Positions 1 through 8,396 of a stretch of DNA of 64,000 nucleotides are shown here, one piece after another. Origin of the DNA: Crenalkalicoccus roseus (GTDB taxonomy: Bacteria > Pseudomonadota > Alphaproteobacteria > Acetobacterales > Acetobacteraceae); assembly GCF_004761865.1 (NCBI RefSeq), contig NZ_SJDM01000008.1:59681-123680 (forward strand), read 5' to 3'. Below the pieces are notes generated by a model, which was not told the origin of the DNA, did no database searches, and saw only the letters and a program-made list of their open reading frames with translations. Position 1 is the stretch's first letter. Each line of letters starts with the position of its first letter. Made by a program: the position numbers and the translations under genes.

Positions 1-1
1 G

Positions 2-205
2 GTCGAGCGGCCGAACCGGGTGCTGACCCGCGACATGCTGATGGACCTGCTGCACAACCGCCAGGCCGGCCCCTTCGACCGCGCCATCGACGTCGCCGTC
101 TCGCGCCTGCGCCGCAAGCTCGAGGATGACGGGCGCAACCCGACCCTGATCAAGACGGTGCGCGGGGGCGGCTACGTGCTGGCCGCGACGGTGGAGCGCG
201 CATGA
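2..205 (+). CDS. OmpR-family response regulator, C-terminal end (partial)
   Basis: This is the last 67 residues of a two-component response regulator; the start lies outside the window. What is visible is the winged-helix DNA-binding domain: the recognition helix region FDRAIDVAVSRLRRKLEDD followed by the beta-hairpin wing IKTVRGGGYVLAA, both typical of the OmpR/PhoB family. Its stop codon overlaps the start of the histidine kinase by 4 bp (ATGA), so the two are cotranslated partners. The stimulus and target genes cannot be read from this fragment. Confidence 0.93.
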   Translation, partial: VERPNRVLTRDMLMDLLHNRQAGPFDRAIDVAVSRLRRKLEDDGRNPTLIKTVRGGGYVLAATVERA

Positions 206-1608
206 GCGAGGCGGCGCTGCCGGCGGAGGCGGCTGCCGCCCCGGAGCGGAGACCTGGTCTGCTGCGCCGGCTCTGGCCGCGCAGCCTCGCCGGCCGCACC
301 GCCCTCGTGCTGCTCTTCGGCCTGACGCTGGTGCAGGCGGCGGGGCTGCTGATCCACGCGCTGGACCGCGTGGACCTGCAGCGGCTGATCCAGGCGCGGG
401 AGATCTCGGGGCGCACCTTCGCGGTGTGGCGCACCGCGGTGCTGACGCCGCCCGACCGGCGCGCCGCCATGCTCGCCGACATCGAGCTGCCGCAGGGCCT
501 CGCCGTCTCGCTCGACGAGGCGCCGCTGGTGCCGCCCGGGGCGCCGCCGCCCCCGCCGCACATCGTGCGCCTGTTCCGCCTGGACCAGATCGCCACGGCC
601 GGCCCGCGCCACTTCCGCCCGCGCGAGGCGCGCTTCGCCGCCCTCGGCCCGCCCGACGCCTTCGCCGCCGCGCTGCGCCTGCCCGACGGGCTGTGGCTGA
701 ACCTGCGCGTGCACCTGCCGCCGCCCAGGCCCTGGCATTCCGAGACCTTCCTCGCCGCCTTCGCGGTGATGACGCTCACCGCCGTCGCGCTGACGCTCTG
801 GGCGGTGCGGCGCCTGACCCAGCCGGTGCGGGCGCTGGCCGCCGCCGCCGAGCGGCTCGGGCGCGACGTCAACGCCCCGCCCCTGCCCGAGACCGGGCCG
901 GCCGAGGTCGCCACCGCCTCCCGCGCCTTCAACACCATGGCCGAGCGCATCCGCCGCTTCGTCGGCGACCGCACGCAGATGCTCGCCGCCATCGGCCACG
1001 ACCTGCGCACCCCGATCACCCGTCTCCGCCTGCGCGCCGAGTTCATGGAGGACGAGGAGCAGCGGCGGAAGATGCTCGCCGACCTCGACGAGATGGAGGC
1101 GATGATCACGGCAACCCTCGCCTTCGCCCGCGACGACGCGGCGGCAGAGCCCTCGGTGCCGCTCGACCTCGCCGCGCTCTGCCGCACCGTGCTCGACGAG
1201 GCGGCGGATGCGCGCCCCGAGGCGGCCGAGCGCCTGGCCTATGCCGGGCCCGGGCACCTGACCGTGCAGGCGCGCCCGACCGCGCTGAAGCGCGCGCTCG
1301 CCAACCTGGTCGGCAACGCGCTCGACTATGGCGGCGCGGCACGGCTGACCCTGACGCCGCCCGAGGCGCCGGGGCGGCCGGTCCGCCTGACGGTGGAGGA
1401 TGACGGGCCCGGCATCCCGCCCTTCGCGCTGGAGGCGGTGTTCCAGCCCTTCCACCGCCTCGAGGCCAGCCGCAACCGCGAGACCGGCGGCGCCGGTCTC
1501 GGCCTGCCGATCGCGCGCAACATCCTGCGCGCCCATGGCGGGGATGTGGTGCTGCGCAACCGCCCCGGCCGCGCCGGGCTGCTCGCCGAGGTGACGCTGC
1601 CGGGCTGA
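202..1608 (+). CDS. HAMP-domain sensor histidine kinase (EnvZ-like)
   Basis: Membrane sensor kinase of 468 residues, partner of the preceding regulator. Visible parts in order: a transmembrane segment near residues 31-52, a periplasmic domain of about 130 residues with a proline run, a second transmembrane segment near 183-200, a HAMP linker, a HisKA dimerisation helix with the phospho-acceptor His266 in IGHDLRTPITRLR, then the ATPase domain with N box (NLVGNALDYGG), G1 (DDGPGIP) and G2 (GGAGLGLPIA). This order matches the EnvZ/OmpR type. The periplasmic domain was not recognised, so the signal is unknown. The start overlaps the regulator stop by 4 bp. Confidence 0.93.
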   Translation: MSEAALPAEAAAAPERRPGLLRRLWPRSLAGRTALVLLFGLTLVQAAGLLIHALDRVDLQRLIQAREISGRTFAVWRTAVLTPPDRRAAMLADIELPQGLAVSLDEAPLVPPGAPPPPPHIVRLFRLDQIATAGPRHFRPREARFAALGPPDAFAAALRLPDGLWLNLRVHLPPPRPWHSETFLAAFAVMTLTAVALTLWAVRRLTQPVRALAAAAERLGRDVNAPPLPETGPAEVATASRAFNTMAERIRRFVGDRTQMLAAIGHDLRTPITRLRLRAEFMEDEEQRRKMLADLDEMEAMITATLAFARDDAAAEPSVPLDLAALCRTVLDEAADARPEAAERLAYAGPGHLTVQARPTALKRALANLVGNALDYGGAARLTLTPPEAPGRPVRLTVEDDGPGIPPFALEAVFQPFHRLEASRNRETGGAGLGLPIARNILRAHGGDVVLRNRPGRAGLLAEVTLPG

Positions 1609-1733
1609 GGGGCGCCCGGCCCGCGGCGCCGCCCCCTTCGCGCGGGGCCGCGTCACAGCCGCGGGAAGCCGGCCGCCGCCGCCGCGCCCGCGCGTTGTGG
1701 CGGCGACGGATCCTTCCCGGAGGAGAGTGACCG

Positions 1734-2327
1734 ATGTCCCCTTCGCTGCGCGCCGCCCTGCTCGGGGCGGCCCTTCCGCTCCTCGCCCTGCCCGCCGTCG
1801 CGCAGGAGCGCGCCACCGGCACCGTGACCATCGAGCGCCCGCCGCCCGAGCCGCGCGGCTTCGTCGTCGAGCAGCCGGGCCGGCCGGGGACGGCGGTGGA
1901 GGTGCCGCGCGGCGCCGCGGCCGACATCCGCGGCGCCGACGTCGTGGTGGTGCAGGAGACACCGCGCGGGGCGCGCCTGACCGTGCAGAACGACGTGCTG
2001 TTCGACTTCGACCGGGCGGAGCTGCGCCCCGAGGCGCGGGAGGCGCTCGGCCGCGTCGCCGAGATCATCCGCGAGCGCCAGCCGCGCGCCGTGCGCATCG
2101 TCGGCCACACCGATTCGATCGGCTCCGAGGCCTACAACCAGGAGCTGTCGCTGCGCCGCGCGCGGGCGGTGGAGCAGTGGCTCGCCGCCAACGCCCCCGG
2201 CCTGCCGCCGATGCAGGTGGAGGGCCGCGGCGAGGCGGAGCCGGTCGCGCCCAACACCATCGGCGGCCGCGACAACCCGGAAGGCCGGCAGCAGAACCGG
2301 CGGGTGGAGGTGCTGCTCGAACGCTGA
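1734..2327 (+). CDS. OmpA-family peptidoglycan-binding protein
   Basis: Exported protein of 197 residues. An N-terminal signal peptide (about residues 1-23, ending AVAQE) is followed by a short linker domain and a C-terminal OmpA-like domain starting at VLFDFDRAELRPEA, with the HTDSIG and NRRVEVLL motifs that contact diaminopimelate in peptidoglycan. It is shorter than classical OmpA and has no beta-barrel, so it resembles small periplasmic OmpA-C proteins that anchor the envelope. A Shine-Dalgarno sequence (GGAGGAGAG) lies just before the ATG. It may be cotranscribed with the two-component genes, but the 125-bp gap leaves that open. Confidence 0.9.
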   Translation: MSPSLRAALLGAALPLLALPAVAQERATGTVTIERPPPEPRGFVVEQPGRPGTAVEVPRGAAADIRGADVVVVQETPRGARLTVQNDVLFDFDRAELRPEAREALGRVAEIIRERQPRAVRIVGHTDSIGSEAYNQELSLRRARAVEQWLAANAPGLPPMQVEGRGEAEPVAPNTIGGRDNPEGRQQNRRVEVLLER

Positions 2328-2340
2328 ACCGGCGGCGGCC

Positions 2341-2835
2341 CTACCGCTCCGCCAGCATCCGCCGCGGATGCACGAAGCCATGGGCCGGCCAGACGGTGGC
2401 GCCCCAATCGCCGCGCGGCGGATACCACACCCGCACCAGCGACCAGTCGTTGCGCGGCGAGACGTCGCGCACCGGCTGGTCGCGCGCCACCCGGCCCTTG
2501 CCGGCGCCCGAACCCCAATTCGCGTGGTCCACTCGCAGCTCCCGCGCCGAGACGATGCGCGAGACCACCGCGACATGCCCCTGCGGCAGCCGGGCGGTGC
2601 GCGCCAGCACCAGCACGCTGCCCGGGCGCGGCGCCCGGCCGCGCTCGTAGCGCCCCGCCGCCTCCTCCCACCAGCGCCAGGCGTCGCCGCTGAGCTGGAT
2701 GCCGGAACGGGTGCGGGCATAAGGCACGCAGGACCAGACGCCGCCCTCGCGGCCGGGCGCGGCGACGCGCGCCGTGCCGCAGGCGGCGAGCGGCAGCAGG
2801 GCGAGAAGCGCGGCGCGGCGCGCGAAGGCGTGCAT
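2341..2835 (-). CDS. CHAP-domain lipoprotein (putative peptidoglycan amidase)
   Basis: Protein of 164 residues with a lipoprotein signal (LLALLPLAACG; lipobox Cys19). The rest matches a CHAP domain: the catalytic Cys in WSCVPYARTRSG, the His of the GHVAVVSRI segment, and the WYPPRG end. CHAP enzymes cleave peptidoglycan peptide bonds. The family is inferred from the Cys/His pattern and the size. The gene converges on the OmpA-type gene with only 13 bp between stops. A GGAGGG motif about 10 bases upstream of the ATG supports the start. Confidence 0.8.
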   Translation of the reverse strand: MHAFARRAALLALLPLAACGTARVAAPGREGGVWSCVPYARTRSGIQLSGDAWRWWEEAAGRYERGRAPRPGSVLVLARTARLPQGHVAVVSRIVSARELRVDHANWGSGAGKGRVARDQPVRDVSPRNDWSLVRVWYPPRGDWGATVWPAHGFVHPRRMLAER

Positions 2836-3099
2836 CCCCTCGGAACCCCCTCCGTCCCGGCCCGCAGCCTAGACGAGCGGGGCGGGCGGCGGAATGCCGA
2901 CTCGAGGGCGCAGGCGGGCCGCGCCCCCCTCCCGCGCGCCGCGAATCGGGCGTGCGGTGGCAGGTTTGCCATGCCGCGCCTCCGTTGCGCAGAACGGGAT
3001 TGACCGCGCCGCCAAAGCGGAGGATGCGGCACTTCGCCCGACCGAGGGGCACGCGGCGGCGGATGCGGCCGCCGCGGACATGCTTGAACGCGAGGCCCG

Positions 3100-3660
3100 A
3101 TGACCGAGAGACTCCCTGACGCCCGGCCCGAGCGGCGCGGTTCGGCCCGACGGGCCGGCGCCGCGGCCCTGACCGCCGCCCTGCTGCTCTCCTCCGCCGC
3201 CGTGGCGGCGACCCGCTGCCCGGACGAGCAGCACCAGGCCATGCACGAGGTGGCCGCCCTGAAGACCGAGCTGCTGGTGGTCGCCCTCGCCTGCAAGCAG
3301 GAGGACCGCTACAACGAGTTCGTCACCCGCTTCCGCCCCTATCTCGGCGAGAACGACAAGGCGCTGCTGCGCTACTACACCGGCACCCGCGGCCGCGCCG
3401 GGCAGCGCGACTACGATGCCTACGTCACCAACCTCGCCAATGCCCGCGCCAAGCTCGGCCAGGAGCTGGGCAGCGACTTCTGCCCGCGCAACAGCGCCCT
3501 GTTCGCCGAGGTGATGTCGCTGTCGGGCGGCAACGATCTGCCCGCCTACGCCGCCGGCAAGGACCTCGTTCCCGCCACTCTCGGCGCCTGCGCGGCGCAG
3601 GCGGCGGCCCCGGCCGCCGCGGTGCGGCCCGCCGCGGCCAGCCGGAGCCGCGGCCGATGA
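3100..3660 (+). CDS. Exported hypothetical protein, 186 residues
   Basis: Not recognised as a named family. A long N-terminal region rich in Arg is followed by a hydrophobic signal segment (residues about 20-36, ending AAVAA). The mature part holds four or more Cys (RCPDE, LACKQED, DFCPRN, GACAA) and mixed helix-forming sequence, then an Ala/Pro-rich tail. It overlaps the next gene by 4 bp (ATGA), so the two products are made together. The even Cys number suggests periplasmic disulfides. The function is unknown. Confidence 0.75.
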   Translation: MTERLPDARPERRGSARRAGAAALTAALLLSSAAVAATRCPDEQHQAMHEVAALKTELLVVALACKQEDRYNEFVTRFRPYLGENDKALLRYYTGTRGRAGQRDYDAYVTNLANARAKLGQELGSDFCPRNSALFAEVMSLSGGNDLPAYAAGKDLVPATLGACAAQAAAPAAAVRPAAASRSRGR

Positions 3661-4118
3661 GGCATGCCCTGCCTCTCGCCGCCCTGGTGGTGGCGCTCGC
3701 CGGCTGCGCCCAGCAGCCGCAGCCGGTGGCCGCGCCCCAGGCGCGGGTCTTCGCCGTGGACATGCAGGGCGGTGCCCGGGTGTGCAACGCCACGCAGAAC
3801 GTCGCGCTCGACCCGGCGCGGCCGGCCGAGGCGCAGATGGTGCTGGTCAATGACGGGGGGTGGTGCGGCATCTCGGTCGCCCAGCCCGGGCCGCGGCCCT
3901 ACGCCGCCGGCCTGGTCACGGCGCGGCCCGCGCATGGGCGGGTGCACATCCGCACCGTCGGCGACCGCACCCGGGTGGACTACATCCCGGACCGCGGCTT
4001 CGCCGGCACCGACAGCTTCGCCGTGCGCATGCTGCCGGGCGGAGCGCAGATGCGCGTGGCGGTGACGGTCCAGCCCGGCCAGATCGCCGCCACCCCGGCG
4101 GCGGCGACGGGCCGCTAG
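3657..4118 (+). CDS. Lipoprotein with Ig-like/cadherin-like repeat fragment
   Basis: Protein of 153 residues starting with a lipoprotein signal (LVVALAGCAQQ, lipobox Cys). The C-terminal half (ARPAHGRVHIRTVGDRTRV, then YIPDRGFAGTDSFAVRM) has the pattern of a bacterial Ig-like repeat, as in proteins with the Bacterial Ig 9 (cadherin-like) fold; two Cys (RVCN, WCGI) are present. It is translated together with the upstream exported protein through a 4-bp overlap. The pair probably sits in the periplasm or on the outer membrane. A binding partner cannot be named. Confidence 0.72.
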   Translation: MRHALPLAALVVALAGCAQQPQPVAAPQARVFAVDMQGGARVCNATQNVALDPARPAEAQMVLVNDGGWCGISVAQPGPRPYAAGLVTARPAHGRVHIRTVGDRTRVDYIPDRGFAGTDSFAVRMLPGGAQMRVAVTVQPGQIAATPAAATGR

Positions 4119-4125
4119 AGCAGAT

Positions 4126-4153
4126 CCCGTTCAGGCGGATCCGCCTGAACGGG
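4126..4153. repeat. 28-bp perfect palindrome
   Basis: A perfect inverted repeat with no spacer. The left half is CCCGTTCAGGCGGA and the right half its exact reverse complement, centred on the GGATCC at 4139/4140. It lies 8 bp after the stop of the lipoprotein gene. It could fold as a long hairpin in RNA and end the transcript, but no T-run follows. It may equally belong to the dispersed repeat material that follows it. Confidence 0.7.
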
Positions 4154-4179
4154 TGAAGATGCCCGCACATCGAAAGACT

Positions 4180-4219
4180 GGAGCGTTTGCCGCGAGCCAG
4201 GGCGAACGGAAGGCGCTCC
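4180..4219 (+). repeat. Dispersed repeat family A, copy 1
   Basis: The core TTTGCCGCGAGCCAGGGCG continues into AACGGA and is flanked by the inverted arms GGAGCG (4180-4185) and CGCTCC (4214-4219). The same core, inverted and with two substitutions, is found at 25698-25723, and a more diverged copy at 25781-25815. Confidence 0.65.
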
Positions 4220-4242
4220 AGGGCGGATCGCGGAGGGCCGGA
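4217..4242 (-). repeat. Dispersed repeat family B, copy 1
   Basis: On the minus strand this reads TCCGGCCCTCCGCGATCCGC followed by CCTGGA. It matches intergenic copies at 11948-11970, 49901-49925 and 58104-58127. It overlaps the end of the family A copy, so both repeats may be parts of one larger element. From here to the trmJ stop at 4324 nothing else was recognised. Confidence 0.55.
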
Positions 4243-4323
4243 AACGGCCGGCCGCGCGACTCCGCCCCGCGAAGAGGCCGGCGCCGTTGCCGCCTCATGC
4301 TCGCGGCAACGGCGCCAGGAGCG

Positions 4324-5460
4324 TCAGCGCCCCGCCCCCTCCTCCGTCCAGGGGGGCGGCGCGTCGTGCTCGGGCCGGCCGCGGCGCATCCGGCCGCGGG
4401 AGAGCTCGGTCACCACCCCGTGCAGGGTGCGCAGCTCCTGCTCCGTCACCTCGCCACGCTGGAACCAGTGCCGCAGGTTGCGCACCATTCCGGCGCGCTT
4501 CTTCTCGTGGTCGAGGAAGCCGCTGGCGTCGAGCTCGGCGACCAGGCGCTCCAGGAATCCCTCCAGCTCGCCCTTCGCCGCCACGCGCGTCTCATGGGTC
4601 GCCAGCAGGCGCGGCGGCGCCGTCTCGGCCACGGTCCACCACTCATAGGCCAGGATCATCACCGCCTGCGCCAGGTTGAGCGACATGTGCGCCGGATTCA
4701 GCGGGTAGCGCACCAGCGTGTCGGCGCAGGCGATGTCGTCGTTGTCGAGGCCGCTGCGCTCGGGTCCGAACAGCACGGCGGCGCGCAGGGACCGGGCGTT
4801 GATCGCGCGCAGCTCCCCGGCGGCGGCGCGCGCGGTCAGCACCGGCTTGACGATGTGGCGCGGCCGCGGGCAGGTGGCGAGGACGCGGTGGCAGTCCGCC
4901 ACCGCCTCGGCCACCGTGGCGTGCACGGTGGCGGCATCCAGGATGCGGTCGGCGCCGGAGGCGGTGCGCCAGGCGCGATCCTGCGGCCATCCGTCGCGCG
5001 GCGCCACCAGGCGCAGGTGGAACAGCCCGCCATTGGCCATGGCGCGCGCCGCGGCGCCGATGTTGTCGGCAAGCTGCGGGCGCACCAGCACGACGACCGG
5101 GCTCTCCCCCGGCGGCGGCGCCAGCGCCGCGCGCTCGCGCGAGCCGCGGTCCCACGCCTCCGGCAGCACGCGCCGCAGGCCGAGGGCGAAGGCGAATTCC
5201 GGCCGCAGCGTCCAGCCGCCCTCGCCGGGTGCGGCGATCAGCGCCAGCGGCTCCTCCGGCGGTGCGGCGCCGAGCGCGGCAGCCAGCGCGGCGGCGAAGG
5301 CGCGGTATTCGGCGATGGGGCGGCCGGTGGCGGCCTCCAGCGCCGCACTGTCGGCACGGCAGCCCGGGGCGGCGAGGTGGGCGCGCAGCCAGGCGCGTAC
5401 CGCGTCGGTCAGCGCCACGCGCTGCAGCGCATCGGCCCAGGCCTCGGCGGAAGGGGTCAT
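4324..5460 (-). CDS. trmJ: TrmJ-like tRNA (cytidine/uridine-2'-O-)-methyltransferase with N-terminal extension
   Basis: SPOUT-class (TrmH family) RNA 2'-O-methyltransferase of 378 residues. Motif 1 (VLVRPQLADNIGAAARAMANGGL), motif 2 (LFGPERSGLDNDDI) and motif 3 (NPAHMSLNLAQAVMI) are all present, and the spacing fits TrmJ, which methylates position 32 of tRNAs. The catalytic domain starts only near residue 118; the first 117 residues are an Ala-rich extension not recognised, which makes it longer than usual TrmJ. The ATG overlaps the cysS stop by 4 bp, which supports this start and coupled expression with cysteinyl-tRNA synthetase. Target position is inferred from the family. Confidence 0.88.
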   Translation of the reverse strand: MTPSAEAWADALQRVALTDAVRAWLRAHLAAPGCRADSAALEAATGRPIAEYRAFAAALAAALGAAPPEEPLALIAAPGEGGWTLRPEFAFALGLRRVLPEAWDRGSRERAALAPPPGESPVVVLVRPQLADNIGAAARAMANGGLFHLRLVAPRDGWPQDRAWRTASGADRILDAATVHATVAEAVADCHRVLATCPRPRHIVKPVLTARAAAGELRAINARSLRAAVLFGPERSGLDNDDIACADTLVRYPLNPAHMSLNLAQAVMILAYEWWTVAETAPPRLLATHETRVAAKGELEGFLERLVAELDASGFLDHEKKRAGMVRNLRHWFQRGEVTEQELRTLHGVVTELSRGRMRRGRPEHDAPPPWTEEGAGR

Positions 5461-6893
5461 GCCCGGCGCCAGGTCGTTCCCCGCGGCCCGTCCTCCAAGA
5501 TGATGCCCCTGGCGCGCAGCGCGTCGCGGATGCGGTCGGCCTCGGCGAAGTCGCGGGCCTTGCGTGCGGCGAGGCGCGCGGCGATGGCGGCCTCGATCCA
5601 GCCCGTATCCTCCCCGCCGTGCAGCCAGCGCACGGGATCCCCGCCGCAGAGGCCGAGCACCCCCGCCGCTTCGCGGAAGGCGCCGGCGGCCAGGCCCGGC
5701 AGCGCCGGCCAGTCGCGACCGACGCGCTTCAGCACCGCGGTGGCGCTGCCGCCGACGGTGGCGGCGTTCTCCAGCGTGCGCAGATCGCGCAGCCGGGTCA
5801 GCGCCAGGGGGGTGTTGAGGTCGTCGTGCAGCGGCTCCAGCGCCCAGGCCGCCATTTCCGCCCGCACCGCCTCCCGCTCCGGCGGCGCGGGGGCGCGGGA
5901 GAGCATGGCGTAGTCGTCGTCGAGCTCCGCCTTCGCCTCCTCGAGCGCGGCGAAGGTGAAGTCGAGCGGCTGGCGGTAATGCGTCTTCAGCGTCAGCAGC
6001 CGGAACGCCTCCCCCGCCCAGGGGCCGCGCTGCAGGATGTCGCGCACGGTGTGGAAGTTGCCGAGCGACTTCGACATCTTCTCCCCGTCCACGCGCAGCA
6101 TGCCGTTGTGCATCCAGTAGCGCGCCATCAGTGCCGTGCCGAAGGCGCAGCGGGTCTGCGCCACCTCGTTCTCGTGGTGGGGGAAGATCAGGTCGTGCCC
6201 GCCGCCGTGGATGTCGAACACCTCGCCGAGATGCTGCCAGGACATGGCGGAGCACTCGATGTGCCAGCCGGGCCGGCCGCGGCCCCAGGGGCTGTTCCAG
6301 CCCGGCAGCTCCGGCGGGCTCGGCTTCCACAGCACGAAATCGCCGGGGTCGCGCTTGTAGGGCGCGACATCCACGCGGGCGCCGGCCAGCAGCTCCTCCG
6401 GGCTGCGGCCGGAGAGCCGGCCGTAATCGGGGAAGGAGGAGACGGAGAACAGCACGTGCCCCTCCGCCACATAGGCGTGGCCGCGCGCGATCAGCCGCTC
6501 GATCAGCGCGATCATGGCGGCGATGGATTGCGTGGCGCGCGGCTCCACATCCGGCGGCAGGGCGCCGAGGGCTTCCATGTCGCGGTGGAAATCCGCCGTG
6601 GTGCGGGCGGTGATGCTCTCGATCGGCTCCCCGGTCTCGAGGGCGCGGGCGTTGATCTTGTCGTCCACGTCGGTGATGTTGCGGACATAGGTGACGCGCG
6701 GGTAGAGCCGGCGCAGCAGCCGCACCAGCACGTCGAACACGATCACCGGCCGCGCATTGCCGAGATGCGCCAGGTCGTAGACGGTGGGCCCGCAGACATA
6801 GAGGCGCACATGCGCGGGGTCGAGCGGCTCGAAGCGCTCCTTGCGGCGGGTGAGGCTGTTGTGCAGGTGGAGCTCGGGGGTCATCGGGCGCAT
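5457..6893 (-). CDS. cysS: Cysteinyl-tRNA synthetase
   Basis: Class I aminoacyl-tRNA synthetase of 478 residues, charging tRNA-Cys. Visible: the zinc-binding Cys in YVCGPTVYD, the HIGH-type signature HLGNAR, the zinc region [10 protein letters not shown] and [15 protein letters not shown], and the KMSKS motif (EKMSKSLGN). The C-terminal end carries the usual anticodon-binding helical domain. Length is normal for the family. A second in-frame ATG three codons later is an equally possible start. The gene is followed at once by trmJ, so both act on tRNA and are made from one message. Confidence 0.97.
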   Translation of the reverse strand: MRPMTPELHLHNSLTRRKERFEPLDPAHVRLYVCGPTVYDLAHLGNARPVIVFDVLVRLLRRLYPRVTYVRNITDVDDKINARALETGEPIESITARTTADFHRDMEALGALPPDVEPRATQSIAAMIALIERLIARGHAYVAEGHVLFSVSSFPDYGRLSGRSPEELLAGARVDVAPYKRDPGDFVLWKPSPPELPGWNSPWGRGRPGWHIECSAMSWQHLGEVFDIHGGGHDLIFPHHENEVAQTRCAFGTALMARYWMHNGMLRVDGEKMSKSLGNFHTVRDILQRGPWAGEAFRLLTLKTHYRQPLDFTFAALEEAKAELDDDYAMLSRAPAPPEREAVRAEMAAWALEPLHDDLNTPLALTRLRDLRTLENAATVGGSATAVLKRVGRDWPALPGLAAGAFREAAGVLGLCGGDPVRWLHGGEDTGWIEAAIAARLAARKARDFAEADRIRDALRARGIILEDGPRGTTWRRA

Positions 6894-6959
6894 CCATAGG
6901 CCAGCCGGGCGCGGAACGCATCAGGCCGGCGAAGGAGGCGGTCCCTTCCCAGGGCGAAA

Positions 6960-6982
6960 GGGGCGGCCGCGCCGGCCGCCCC
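6960..6982 (-). terminator. Intrinsic terminator-like hairpin after the sugar dehydrogenase gene
   Basis: A perfect 9-bp stem, GGGGCGGCC/GGCCGCCCC, closes a 5-base loop. On the minus strand it is followed by CTTTCG, a short T-run. It lies between the dehydrogenase stop (7010) and the cysS start (6893), which places it to end the dehydrogenase transcript. Confidence 0.6.
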
Positions 6983-7009
6983 CTTCCCTTGCCGGGATTC
7001 GGCCGAAGC

Positions 7010-8197
7010 TCAGTTCGCGGGCTCCAGGCGGAACACCCGCCCGTGGATCTCGTCGGTCAGCACGTAGATGTGCCCGTCCGGCCCCTGGCGCACCTCGCGC
7101 ACCCGCTGGCCGATGCGCAGCGATTCGTGCTGCGTCACCCTGTTATTGTCGTCGAGGACGACGCGGCGGATGTCCTGGGTGGCCAGCCCGCCGGCGAGCA
7201 CGGAGCCCCGCCAGTCGGGGAAGCGCTCGCCGTCATAGACCGCAAGGCCGGAGGCGCCGATCACCGAGGTGGTCCAGACCAGGACCGGATCCGCCATCCC
7301 CTCCTGCGAGCGCTGCCCGGTGCCGATCGGCGTGCCGCCGACATAGTCCCTGCCCCAGCTCACCACCGGCCAGCCGTAATTCTGGCCCGGCCGGACCAGG
7401 TTCAGCTCGTCGCCGCCGAGCGGCCCGTGCTCGGTGGCGAAGATCCGTCCGTCCGGGTGCCGCGCCAGCCCCTGAACGTGGCGGTGGCCGTAGGAGAAGA
7501 TCTCGGGCCGCGCATCCTGCCGCCCGGCGAAGGGGTTGTCGGGCGGCGCCGAGCCGTCGTCGCGCAGCCGCAGGATCTTGCCGAAATGGCTGTTCAGGTC
7601 CTGCGCCTTCTCGCGCACCAATCCTCCGCCCACCGAAACGGGCGGGTTACCGCCATCTCCCACGCTGAGCAGCAACGTGCCGTCCGGCAGCCACAGGATC
7701 TTGCCGCCGTAGTGCTGGAACTCCGGCTTGCCCTCCGAGACCTCGAAGATCACCTGCAGGTCGGAGAGCGCGTTGCCCTCGAGCTTGGCGCGCGCCAGGC
7801 GCAGCCGGTTGTCCTGCGCGGTGCCGTGGGCGTAGGTGAGGTAGATCAGCCGGTTCTCGGCGAAGTTGGGGTGCGGCGAGACCTCGAACAGGCCGGACTG
7901 GAACACCAGCCCGCGCTCCGGCGCGACGAGCACGGGCGGCGTGCCGGAGATCGGCTCGGGATCGAGCCGGCCGTTGCGGATGGCGCGCAGCCGCCCCGGC
8001 CGTTCGGTGACCAGCGCCGTGCCATCCGGCAGCCAAGCGATGGACCAGGGATGCTCGAGCCCCTCCGCGACCGCCACCTGGCGGAAGCCGACGTTCAGCG
8101 GCGGATCGCCTGATGCCTCGTAGGGCTGGGCGGACAACGCGGCAGTGCCGAAGACGATGGCGGCGGCCAGGGCCGCGCCTGCCGTTCTGCGTCGCAT
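7010..8197 (-). CDS. PQQ-dependent sugar dehydrogenase (soluble, YliI/Asd type)
   Basis: Secreted six-bladed beta-propeller of 395 residues with a signal peptide (about 1-23, ending LSAQP). Family motifs of the glucose/sorbosone dehydrogenase group are clear: LEHPWSIAWLPDG, RPGRLRAI, YLTYAHG, SVGDGGNPP, FSYGHRHVQGLARHPDG with the catalytic-site His, and EHGPLGGDELNLVRPGQNYGWPVVS. These enzymes oxidise aldose sugars with PQQ and calcium in the periplasm. The substrate is not predictable. The start was chosen because GGGAGA lies just upstream; an ATG 12 codons earlier lacks a signal-peptide fit. Confidence 0.9.
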   Translation of the reverse strand: MRRRTAGAALAAAIVFGTAALSAQPYEASGDPPLNVGFRQVAVAEGLEHPWSIAWLPDGTALVTERPGRLRAIRNGRLDPEPISGTPPVLVAPERGLVFQSGLFEVSPHPNFAENRLIYLTYAHGTAQDNRLRLARAKLEGNALSDLQVIFEVSEGKPEFQHYGGKILWLPDGTLLLSVGDGGNPPVSVGGGLVREKAQDLNSHFGKILRLRDDGSAPPDNPFAGRQDARPEIFSYGHRHVQGLARHPDGRIFATEHGPLGGDELNLVRPGQNYGWPVVSWGRDYVGGTPIGTGQRSQEGMADPVLVWTTSVIGASGLAVYDGERFPDWRGSVLAGGLATQDIRRVVLDDNNRVTQHESLRIGQRVREVRQGPDGHIYVLTDEIHGRVFRLEPAN

Positions 8198-8260
8198 GGT
8201 CTCTCCCTCGGCGCCGCCTTCTTCGGGTGGCATGGACGGGTCCGCGGGCGGCGCGCCGAG

Positions 8261-8290
8261 ACGCTAGCGGGCGCGAGGCGCCGGCCGCAA
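8261..8290 (-). promoter_or_regulatory. Candidate sigma-70 promoter for the sugar dehydrogenase
   Basis: On the minus strand TTGCGG (8290-8285), an 18-bp spacer, then TAGCGT (8266-8261). This leaves a leader of about 55-60 bases before the ATG at 8197. The rest of the 199-bp gap to gltX shows nothing else recognised. Confidence 0.4.
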
Positions 8291-8396
8291 TTCCCTGTTC
8301 CAGCCATGGCGGAAGCGGCGGGGGTGATCGCGGCATCGTGCGCGGCGCGCCGCCTCCCCCCGCGCGCCGTTGCGGCGGCAGGCGGTCCGTGCCCGG

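Noticed and set aside
150..1962. Long open frames on the minus strand opposite the histidine kinase.
   Set aside because: They are Arg/Ala-rich mirror frames of a well-supported gene on the plus strand, as expected from very high GC at third positions.
2894..3103. A 69-residue frame ending in the overlap with the gene at 3100.
   Set aside because: No ribosome site, Arg/Ala-rich low-complexity product and no family features; it covers the likely promoter region.
4153..5913. A 586-codon plus-strand frame across trmJ and cysS.
   Set aside because: The minus strand holds two clear enzyme families with catalytic motifs; the plus frame has no domain.
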